From: Burkholderiaceae bacterium
Lineage (GTDB): Bacteria > Pseudomonadota > Gammaproteobacteria > Burkholderiales > Burkholderiaceae_F
Length of the DNA stretch: 14,767 nucleotides
Assembly (NCBI GenBank): GCA_013696665.1
Contig: JACCYC010000177.1
Location: 1 to 14,767, forward strand
Direction of reading: 5' to 3'
The notes under the pieces are model-generated. The model made no database searches and had not been told where the DNA came from. It saw nothing but the letters and a program-made list of their open reading frames with translations. The translations under genes and the position numbers were made by a program. Position 1 is the first letter of the stretch; every line of letters starts with the position of its first letter. Below are positions 1-6,061 of this stretch, piece after piece.

Positions 1-770
1 TCGGCAACGCGTTTATCGTCGGTGGCAACGTCGGAATGGTGGGAGCCGCGCTATTGGCTGCCCGCGCCGCGCTGCGAATCGGCGCGGGTCGTGTGTATGT
101 CGATTGTGTCGGTGCCGCGGAGTTTCGCGTCGATCCGTTGCAGCCGGAGCTGATGTTTACCTCGGCAGCCCCGGCAGACCGTATGCAGGCACTGTGCATC
201 GGGTGCGGCCTCGGAGACGACCCGCGCGCCTTGAACGCGCTGCAAAAATCGCTGCAGCAGTCAGCCGCCGTCGTGATTGATGCGGATGCGTTGAACCTGA
301 TCGCAAGTGATGCTGCCCTGAGTGCGCAATTGAGTGCGCGCACAGCGACCACGCTGCTGACGCCGCATCCCCTCGAGGCAGCGCGCCTTCTGCGCTGCTC
401 TGTTGAGGAAATTCAAGCGGACCGCATCAATGCCGCGCAACGTCTTGCCGAGCGGTTCGGATCAATTGTCATTTTGAAAGGTGCCGGCACCGTCATGGTT
501 CACCCTGACGGACGGTGCGCCATCAATCCGACCGGCGGTCCCGCGCTCGCCACTGCGGGAACCGGCGACGTGCTCGCCGGGTTGATAGGCGGACTGCTGG
601 CGCAGGGCTTCGATCCCTGGCAATCGGCATTGGGTGGCGCCTGGCTGCACGGTCGTGCAGCCGATAGTGCGGGATTCGATGTCGGACTAGTTGCCAGTGA
701 AATTGCGCCGCTTGCGGCGCGCGCTCTTGGCCAACTGCGCAGCGGCAACGCAGCGCGGGCCGCTCAATGA
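1..770 (+). CDS. nnrD: ADP/ATP-dependent NAD(P)H-hydrate dehydratase, C-terminal part (5' cut by window)
   Basis: This enzyme dehydrates the damaged cofactors NADHX and NADPHX back to NADH and NADPH, using a nucleotide as energy source. The reading frame is open from base 3, so the ATG at 36 is internal: the residues before it (GNAFIVGGNVG) are the family's conserved glycine-rich segment. Other family marks are a TPHPLEAARLL segment, ILKGAGTVM, and NPTGGPALATAGTGDVLAG, with the catalytic-type GTGD at bases 558-569. This is the YjeF C-terminal (ribokinase-like) domain. Whether an NnrE epimerase domain is fused in front, as in E. coli, cannot be seen. The stop codon lies inside the last codons of the convergent ybbA gene (7-base tail overlap). 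Confidence 0.93.
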   Translation, partial: GNAFIVGGNVGMVGAALLAARAALRIGAGRVYVDCVGAAEFRVDPLQPELMFTSAAPADRMQALCIGCGLGDDPRALNALQKSLQQSAAVVIDADALNLIASDAALSAQLSARTATTLLTPHPLEAARLLRCSVEEIQADRINAAQRLAERFGSIVILKGAGTVMVHPDGRCAINPTGGPALATAGTGDVLAGLIGGLLAQGFDPWQSALGGAWLHGRAADSAGFDVGLVASEIAPLAARALGQLRSGNAARAAQ

Positions 771-1480
771 GTCATGCGGGCAATAGCAGGCTGCACGACG
801 CGGCCGGCATGTAACTCGATCTGCCGTCCGCAGCGCCGCGCGATGTCGGGATCATGCGTTACCAGCAGCAGGGTTGACCCCCGCTCACGATTGAGCGCGA
901 ACATCAGGTCGATCACCGCTTCTCCCGTTGCAGCATCGAGACTCCCGGTCGGTTCATCGGCCAGCAGCAGCGGCGGCCGCAACACAAAGGCGCGTGCCAA
1001 TGCAACTCTTTGTTGCTCGCCACCCGACAAATATTTTGGATAGTGCGAAAGACGCTCACCGAGCCCCACTCTTTGCAGCAAAGCGCGCGCCGCGTCGACG
1101 GGGCCCATATCGTCCGGCGACCTCCCGGTCAACTCCATCGGCAGCAAAACGTTTTCCAGAGCATCAAGGTGAGGCAATAGCTGGAAAGACTGAAATACAA
1201 ACCCGACCTTCTCTGCGCGCAGCGCAGCCCGGCCATCTTCATCGAGCGCGAACAGATCGTTGCCGAAGATCTTAACGACGCCCGATGTTGGAACGTCGAG
1301 CCCCGCAAGGAGTCCGAGCAAGGTGGATTTTCCAGACCCCGATGCACCGACAATGGCTACGGTTTCGCCGGCATTGATCGATACGTTGATACCATCGAGA
1401 ATCGTGAGACTGCCCGTGGCGTCCCGCACGATCTTGCAGAGGTCACGCGCCTCGACCGCTAATTCTTTTTTTTCATTCAT
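764..1480 (-). CDS. ybbA: ABC transporter ATP-binding protein, YbbA/LolD type
   Basis: A 238-residue ATPase subunit of the MacB/LolD/YbbA class, whose members energise permeases that act on lipids or envelope molecules rather than importing solutes. All ATPase motifs are present: Walker A GASGSGKS (45-52), Q-loop near Q97, signature LSGGEQQR (151-158), Walker B LLLADE (171-176) and switch histidine H209. It sits head-to-head with tesA, as ybbA does in E. coli, which supports YbbA over LolD. In E. coli the permease ybbP follows ybbA; here the next gene is the convergent nnrD, so no partner permease is linked. The ATG at 1480 matches the family's N terminus but has no clear Shine-Dalgarno sequence, and its promoter must lie inside tesA. 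The transported substrate is unknown. Confidence 0.88.
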   Translation of the reverse strand: MNEKKELAVEARDLCKIVRDATGSLTILDGINVSINAGETVAIVGASGSGKSTLLGLLAGLDVPTSGVVKIFGNDLFALDEDGRAALRAEKVGFVFQSFQLLPHLDALENVLLPMELTGRSPDDMGPVDAARALLQRVGLGERLSHYPKYLSGGEQQRVALARAFVLRPPLLLADEPTGSLDAATGEAVIDLMFALNRERGSTLLLVTHDPDIARRCGRQIELHAGRVVQPAIARMTH

Positions 1481-1483
1481 CCG

Positions 1484-2167
1484 ATGCGCAGAAAATTTCT
1501 AAGTGTGAGTTTGACCTTGGCGGCCTCGTGCGCGACCTTGTTCGGTGCGACCGAAATCGGTGCGGCCGGACTTTCTCCGCCCAGGGCGGGCCAAGAAAAT
1601 TCAAGTTCGGTGATTCTGGTGCTGGGCGATAGTCTGTCGGCGGAATACGGTTTACAGCGTGGACAGGGCTGGGTTCAGTTGCTTGCAAACCGTGTACAGC
1701 AGAGTGGTCAGAAGTATAGCGTCGTCAACGCCAGCATCAGCGGTGAAACCACGAGTGGCGGTCGTACCCGCCTGCCAGCATTGCTAAAGCAACATCGGCC
1801 TTCCATCGTGATTATCGAACTCGGCGGTAACGACGGATTGCGCGGCCTGCCGGTGTCGAGGATGCAGGAAAACCTCGTAGCGATGGTGCGAGCCAGCCAG
1901 GCAGCGGGAGCGCAAGTGCTGGTCGCCGGAATCAGGATGCCGCCAAATTATGGGCGTGACTACACCGAGCGCTTCTTCGAAGCCTATGCGGCAGTCGCCA
2001 GGCAATACAAAACGGCGCTCGTTCCTTTTCTCCTCGAGGGATTTGCCGAGTCCGCCGACTTTTTTCAGCCTGATCGAATTCACCCGAGCGCGCGGGCGCA
2101 GGCAACCATTCTGCAAACCGTATGGCCGGTGCTCGAGCCGATGCTGACGAAGAAAGCATTGCGATGA
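1484..2167 (+). CDS. tesA: Periplasmic SGNH/GDSL esterase (arylesterase, thioesterase I/lysophospholipase L1 family)
   Basis: A 227-residue lipolytic hydrolase. E. coli TesA acts on acyl-CoA, lysophospholipid and aryl esters in the periplasm. The first ~28 residues look like a Sec signal peptide (MRRK basic start, hydrophobic core, likely cleavage near GAA-G). The SGNH blocks are complete: GDSL with nucleophile S50, oxyanion residues G87 and N116 (GGND), and the DxxH pair D197/H200. A cysteine at 16 makes a poor lipobox (AASC), so a lipoprotein is unlikely. The start is three bases from the divergent ybbA start, and no ribosome-binding site is visible just upstream because that DNA is ybbA's first codons. 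mnmH follows after 10 bases, probably in the same transcript. Confidence 0.9.
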   Translation: MRRKFLSVSLTLAASCATLFGATEIGAAGLSPPRAGQENSSSVILVLGDSLSAEYGLQRGQGWVQLLANRVQQSGQKYSVVNASISGETTSGGRTRLPALLKQHRPSIVIIELGGNDGLRGLPVSRMQENLVAMVRASQAAGAQVLVAGIRMPPNYGRDYTERFFEAYAAVARQYKTALVPFLLEGFAESADFFQPDRIHPSARAQATILQTVWPVLEPMLTKKALR

Positions 2168-2177
2168 CGCCGAAGTA

Positions 2178-3269
2178 ATGACGGGCGATCGTCTCGCGTG
2201 GTCCGAGCGCTCGTTGATATCCGCGGCTGAAGCGCTCATACAGCTGGCGGTTTTCGACTCGCTGATCGACGTGCGAAGCGAGACTGAGTTCGCCGAAGAT
2301 CATTTGCCCGGCGCCATCAATTGCCCGGTGCTGACCGAGGCAGAGCGGGCCGAGGTGGGCACGATGGACCGCCAACAGTCGTCCTTTGAGGCACGGCGGC
2401 GCGGTGCAGCCTACGTTTCACGCAATATCGCGCGTCATCTTGAAACAGAATTTCATCTGAAGCCAAAGACATGGCAACCGCTCGTCTACTGCTGGCGCGG
2501 AGGCAACCGCAGCGGTGCGATGACGCACATCCTCGCCCGCGTGGGATGGCAGGCTCGGCAGCTCGAAGGCGGCTATCGCGCGTATCGCAGGCACGTGATA
2601 TCCGAGTTGACTCTGCTTCCTGCGCGCGTGTCGTTCCGAGTCATTTGTGGCAGCACGGGCAGCGGCAAGAGCCGACTTCTGCAACATCTTGCTCGCGAAG
2701 GCGCGCAGGTGCTGGACCTGGAAGCACTCGCGCAGCATCGCGGCTCAGTCCTTGGTGGGTTGCCCACTCAGCCGCAGCCGTCGCAAAGGATGTTCGAGTC
2801 GCGCCTGTGGTCGGCGTTGCATGCACTCGACACCGGCCGACCCGTATTTGTCGAGTCCGAAAGTCGAAAGATCGGCGAGCTGCGCATACCCGAGCATCTG
2901 ATGACTGCAATGCGCAGCGCCGAATGTATTCGCCTGGACGTTCCGGCTGCCGTGCGGGTTCGATTGCTGCGCGATGAGTATCAGCACTTCGAACGCGATC
3001 TGCCTGCGCTCAGTGCGCAACTCGATTGTCTAACCGCATTACACGGAAAGCAAAAAATCGGGCTTTGGAAGGGACTGGCGAATGTCGGCAACTGGGACAC
3101 CGTCGTCGAGCAGCTGCTGGTCGAGCACTACGATCCCGCCTACCTCAAGTCAATCGATCGTAACTTCTCACGCGCGCGCGACGCTTCCGTGGTGCAGATC
3201 GACAGCGACTTGCAGGCAGATTTTCAATGTGCCGCGCGCGCGTTGACGCGCAGCAACGCGCCGCTGTAG
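2178..3269 (+). CDS. mnmH: tRNA 2-selenouridine synthase
   Basis: MnmH (SelU, YbbB) replaces the sulfur of 2-thiouridine at the wobble position of tRNA-Lys, tRNA-Glu and tRNA-Gln with selenium from selenophosphate, through a geranylated intermediate. The 363-residue length is typical. The N-terminal rhodanese domain (about 15-140) carries the active-site loop CWRGGNRSG with C105. It is followed by a P-loop domain with Walker A GSTGSGKS (158-165), which is the diagnostic combination for this family. It lies 10 bases after tesA on the same strand, so co-transcription is likely. No selD is in the window, so selenium use by this cell cannot be confirmed here. Its stop is 7 bases from that of the convergent ppiD. 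Confidence 0.95.
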   Translation: MTGDRLAWSERSLISAAEALIQLAVFDSLIDVRSETEFAEDHLPGAINCPVLTEAERAEVGTMDRQQSSFEARRRGAAYVSRNIARHLETEFHLKPKTWQPLVYCWRGGNRSGAMTHILARVGWQARQLEGGYRAYRRHVISELTLLPARVSFRVICGSTGSGKSRLLQHLAREGAQVLDLEALAQHRGSVLGGLPTQPQPSQRMFESRLWSALHALDTGRPVFVESESRKIGELRIPEHLMTAMRSAECIRLDVPAAVRVRLLRDEYQHFERDLPALSAQLDCLTALHGKQKIGLWKGLANVGNWDTVVEQLLVEHYDPAYLKSIDRNFSRARDASVVQIDSDLQADFQCAARALTRSNAPL

Positions 3270-3276
3270 CCGTTGT

Positions 3277-5295
3277 CTACTTCTGTTGCGTGGCCGTAGC
3301 CGGCGCTGCGCTGCTTTTAGCGGCGCCGGCACTCTTGCTCGAGTCTCCGCTCGTGCTCGATATTCCGCTCGTGCCCGCCACCGCTGCAGACTCTTCCGTC
3401 GCCACAGTTTTCAAGTCGGATCGCAAAATCTTGACGTTGTGACGAGCCTTCAGCGCCTCCGAGTAGCTCAGCTCCGTGGCGGCTGCGGCCTGCTGCGTGA
3501 TGGCGCGTGTCTGCGCATCGCGCTGCGCCGGCGCAACCGGTTCGCTCGGCTTGGCCGACGCCACCTGGACGATAACGAAACCTGCGCTCGTAGCGCTACG
3601 AAAGTCGGTGCTGATTTCGGCGCCGACATACTGCGGCAACTTGTCCGCGGACGTTCGCAGCACCTCGGCTAGCGCTTCAGGCGGCAAATCCTGCGGCTGT
3701 CGGCGCGAAACCAGCTTCGGCGCGGAAAATCCAGCGTCGTTCGGCTCTTTGCGTAACGTCGCGAGGCGTTGTTCGCCCGCCTCGCGCGCCAGCCGGATTG
3801 CCTCACGTCGTTCCAGCACCTGGCGGATCTGCGGCGCTACTTTTTCCAGCGGCTGCACGGCGGCGGGGCGGTAATCGAGCACGCGCGCGGCAACCAGCGT
3901 GTTGCTCGCGACTTCAACAGCCTGCGTATTGCGCCGATTCTTCAGCGAGTCATCGGTGAAGATTGCTTCCACCATGCGCGGACCCAGGTGAGGTGCGATT
4001 CCACTACGCGTCAGATTGTCCGCGCTCTGCATCTTGAGGTTAAATTTGGCAGCAGCAGGCTGCAGCGAATCCGCCTGTTCGTAAACAAGGTTGGTAAATT
4101 GATCGGCGGCTTCGGTGTAGTACTTCTGCGCCTGCTGACTTCGAAGCTCGCGCTCGATATCAGCGCGAACCTCACTCAGCGGCTTGGCCTGCGCCGCCTT
4201 GATCTCCGTTACGCGGATGATGTGGAATCCGAAGTCAGTCTCGACGAGGTCACTGGTCTCGCCCTCTTTAAGGCGAAAAGCCGTCTCTTCAAACGGCTTG
4301 ACCATCATTCCGCGCCCGAAAAAACCGAGGTCGCCGCCTTGCGTTGCCGACCCCGGATCCTTTGAATTTTCGCGCGCAAGCTTCGCGAAGTCCGCCGGGG
4401 CGGCCTTCACCTTTGCCATGACTTCATCAGCTTTCTTGCGCGCGGCAGCTTTGTCCGACGGCTCAGCCGCAATCAGGATGTGACTCGCGCGCCGCTGCTC
4501 CTCGGTTCCGAAGCGAGCCTTGTTTTGATCGTAGTACGCAGCGACCGCGGGTTCCGGGATACTGACCGCTGCAGAGACAGTCTCGGGCGACAGCACCAAA
4601 TATTCGACTCGAACACTTTCGGGCGTTTCGAACTGCTTGCGGTTCGTCTGGTAATACTCGGAAACCTGGGCATCGGTCAGCGCAACCTTCGATGCAAACT
4701 GCTCAGCGGGGAAGCGAAGCTCGCGCACTTCACGCTGCTCAAGCAAGATTCGCTCGATGCGCTCGGTCACTTGCTTCGGAACGATGGTTGAGTCGATCAA
4801 TGCCTGCCCCAGTGCCTGCTTACGCAAGTCGTTGCGCAGCGTCTGTTCAAAGACGGCTTCAGTTTGTCCGCGCGATGCCAGGAATGCCTTGTAGCGGTCG
4901 TAGCTGAACTTGCCATCCTGTTGAAATGCGGGAACTGCGGCAAGGAACTCCCGCAAGCGGTCGGTGGTAACAACAACATTGGTTTTAGCCGCCTCTCTAG
5001 CCAGCGCTCGATCAAGCACCAGCTGGTCGAGCACTGCGGCGCGCGCATCGGGCGTGTCGAGCAGCTTGGCGTCAAAGTTGGCTCCAAGACTTTGACGCAT
5101 GCGCTCAATACGGTCTCGCAGCGCCGCGTCGTACTCCTGCTGGGTGATTGGAACACCATCGACCGTCGCGAGCGCGTTGTTCTGATCAGCCAGGTTGTTG
5201 TAACCCTGGATACCGAAGAACACAAAGGACGGCAGGATCAGCACCAGGATGAACAGCATCAGCCAGGAGCGGTGGGAGCGAACGAAATCGAACAT
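3277..5295 (-). CDS. ppiD: Membrane-anchored periplasmic chaperone/peptidyl-prolyl isomerase PpiD (SurA_N + parvulin)
   Basis: A 672-residue chaperone for proteins leaving the Sec translocon. One transmembrane anchor (about 11-29, WLMLFILVLILPSFVFFGI) follows a short cytoplasmic start with positive charge. A SurA_N-like chaperone region (about 35-220) comes next, then one parvulin domain (about 266-366) with RASHIL, GGDLGFFGRGMM, FEETAF and TDFGFHII. This parvulin pattern is well preserved, whereas the E. coli PpiD parvulin domain is reported inactive; activity here is an inference only. The last ~40 residues are Ser/Ala/Gly/Thr-rich and probably disordered. The gene lies downstream of hupB and two tRNAs, beyond their terminator, so it needs read-through or its own promoter. 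No good Shine-Dalgarno sequence precedes the ATG. Confidence 0.92.
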   Translation of the reverse strand: MFDFVRSHRSWLMLFILVLILPSFVFFGIQGYNNLADQNNALATVDGVPITQQEYDAALRDRIERMRQSLGANFDAKLLDTPDARAAVLDQLVLDRALAREAAKTNVVVTTDRLREFLAAVPAFQQDGKFSYDRYKAFLASRGQTEAVFEQTLRNDLRKQALGQALIDSTIVPKQVTERIERILLEQREVRELRFPAEQFASKVALTDAQVSEYYQTNRKQFETPESVRVEYLVLSPETVSAAVSIPEPAVAAYYDQNKARFGTEEQRRASHILIAAEPSDKAAARKKADEVMAKVKAAPADFAKLARENSKDPGSATQGGDLGFFGRGMMVKPFEETAFRLKEGETSDLVETDFGFHIIRVTEIKAAQAKPLSEVRADIERELRSQQAQKYYTEAADQFTNLVYEQADSLQPAAAKFNLKMQSADNLTRSGIAPHLGPRMVEAIFTDDSLKNRRNTQAVEVASNTLVAARVLDYRPAAVQPLEKVAPQIRQVLERREAIRLAREAGEQRLATLRKEPNDAGFSAPKLVSRRQPQDLPPEALAEVLRTSADKLPQYVGAEISTDFRSATSAGFVIVQVASAKPSEPVAPAQRDAQTRAITQQAAAATELSYSEALKARHNVKILRSDLKTVATEESAAVAGTSGISSTSGDSSKSAGAAKSSAAPATATQQK

Positions 5296-5326
5296 GGCAG
5301 GAGACCCGACAGTGATTCACCAAAGC

Positions 5327-5353
5327 AAAAAGGCGAACTCTTGTTCGCCTTTT
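5327..5353 (-). terminator. Intrinsic terminator after tRNA-Asp
   Basis: An 11-base perfect inverted repeat (5328-5338 with 5343-5353, arms gttcgcctttt/aaaaggcgaac) around a 4-base loop. Read on the minus strand, the hairpin ends in a run of five T. It sits 9 bases after the tRNA-Asp 3' end and 31 bases before ppiD, so it should end the hupB-tRNA transcript and limit entry into ppiD. The reverse orientation also has a T run, so it could act both ways. Confidence 0.85.
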
Positions 5354-5362
5354 CAAGATATT

Positions 5363-5439
5363 TGGCGGAGTGGACGGGACTCGAACCCGCGACCCCCGGC
5401 GTGACAGGCCGGTATTCTAACCGACTGAACTACCACTCC
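5363..5439 (-). tRNA. tRNA-Asp(GTC)
   Basis: A 77-base tRNA with the CCA end encoded. The acceptor stem GGAGTGG/CCACTCC, D-arm AGTTCAGTCGGTTAGAAT, anticodon loop CTGTCAC with anticodon GTC, and T-arm GCGGGTTCGAGTCCCGT all fold normally. It closely resembles E. coli tRNA-Asp. It is the last gene before the terminator, 31 bases after tRNA-Val. Confidence 0.98.
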
Positions 5440-5470
5440 CGCTGTCGGCTCCGTCGTTAATGCCAGTACT

Positions 5471-5546
5471 TGGTGGGTGCTGAGAGGCTCGAACTCCCGA
5501 CCTACGCCTTGTAAGGGCGCCGCTCTACCAACTGAGCTAAGCACCC
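5471..5546 (-). tRNA. tRNA-Val(TAC)
   Basis: A 76-base tRNA with the CCA end encoded. The acceptor stem GGGTGCT/AGCACCC, D-arm TAGCTCAGTTGGTAGAGC, anticodon loop CTTACAA with anticodon TAC, and T-arm with GTTCGAG are all standard. Its 5' end is only 22 bases after the hupB stop codon, so it is probably released by RNase P from a hupB-tRNA-Val-tRNA-Asp transcript. Confidence 0.98.
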
Positions 5547-5568
5547 AGCGACTAACTTCGGAAGCGGA

Positions 5569-5841
5569 TCAGTTTAGCGAATCTTTTAATGCTTTGCCGG
5601 GACGGAACTTCGGCACCTTCGCGGCCTTGATCTTGATGGCTTCGTTCGTGCGCGGATTGCGTCCAGTGCGTGCAGCACGCTTGCTCACCGTAAACGTTCC
5701 GAAGCCCACCAGCGTCACAGAGTTGCCGCGTTTCAAACTGCCGCGTATGCCTGCCAGGATCGCTTCGAGGGCCCGACCGGCCGCCGCTTTTGAAATGTCC
5801 GCTTGTTTGGCGATATGGTCGACCAATTCCGTCTTGTTCAC
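5569..5841 (-). CDS. hupB: DNA-binding protein HU-beta
   Basis: A 90-residue nucleoid protein of the HU/IHF family; it forms dimers that bend and compact DNA with little sequence preference. The N terminus MNKTELVDHIAKQADISKAAAGRAL and the arm region GFGTFTVSKRAARTGRNPRTNEAIKI are characteristic, including the RNP of the DNA-intercalating arm tip. The start codon is GTG (5839-5841), chosen because it gives the canonical MNKTEL start and follows a G-rich stretch (GGGGG) at a workable spacing. It lies downstream of lon, as in E. coli, and is followed directly by two tRNA genes. A separate sigma-70-like promoter is visible upstream. Confidence 0.97.
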   Translation of the reverse strand: MNKTELVDHIAKQADISKAAAGRALEAILAGIRGSLKRGNSVTLVGFGTFTVSKRAARTGRNPRTNEAIKIKAAKVPKFRPGKALKDSLN

Positions 5842-5975
5842 TTAGGCACCCCCGTAATCAGACTGTCGCGTTCGCTTATTGTTGGGTTCTGCGCACGCCG
5901 CGGTGCATATTGCATTTATTCATTGATGTGTTATCGGCGAGGTGCGAGAAATTTGGGAAAGAAATTTCAGCGGGT

Positions 5976-6004
5976 ATTCAACCGCGGCGCCAAATGAGTG
6001 TCAA
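5976..6004 (-). promoter_or_regulatory. Sigma-70-type promoter for hupB
   Basis: On the minus strand there is a perfect -35 TTGACA (5999-6004), a 17-base spacer, and a -10 TTGAAT (5976-5981, four of six matches to TATAAT). Transcription would begin near 5969 and leave a leader of about 125 bases before hupB. A small hairpin (6002-6015, caagc/gcttg around gaaa) overlaps the -35 edge. The assignment comes from sequence match only. Confidence 0.6.
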
Positions 6005-6029
6005 GCGAAAGCTTGTGTAATGCAGAGAA

Positions 6030-6055
6030 GCCGGCGCACCATGCGGCGCGCCGGC
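6030..6055 (-). terminator. Possible terminator or 3' stabilising hairpin after lon
   Basis: An 8-base GC-rich inverted repeat (gccggcgc at 6030-6037 with gcgccggc at 6048-6055) starts 6 bases after the lon stop codon. On the minus strand it is followed by TTCTCTGC, which is a weak U tract. It may therefore be a partial terminator or an mRNA-stabilising stem rather than a full stop. Confidence 0.4.
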
Positions 6056-6061
6056 AACTGA

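Noticed and set aside
1484..1550. Possible lipoprotein signal in TesA (cysteine at residue 16)
   Set aside because: AASC lacks the usual leucine or valine at -3, and a normal signal peptide cleavage site follows later.
3769..4365. Plus-strand open frame of 198 codons antisense to ppiD
   Set aside because: The composition is that of a shadow frame, and the opposite strand encodes the clear parvulin domain of PpiD.
5353..5544. Minus-strand open frame of 63 codons across the two tRNAs
   Set aside because: It is simply the tRNA-Asp and tRNA-Val sequences read as codons; both tRNAs fold perfectly.
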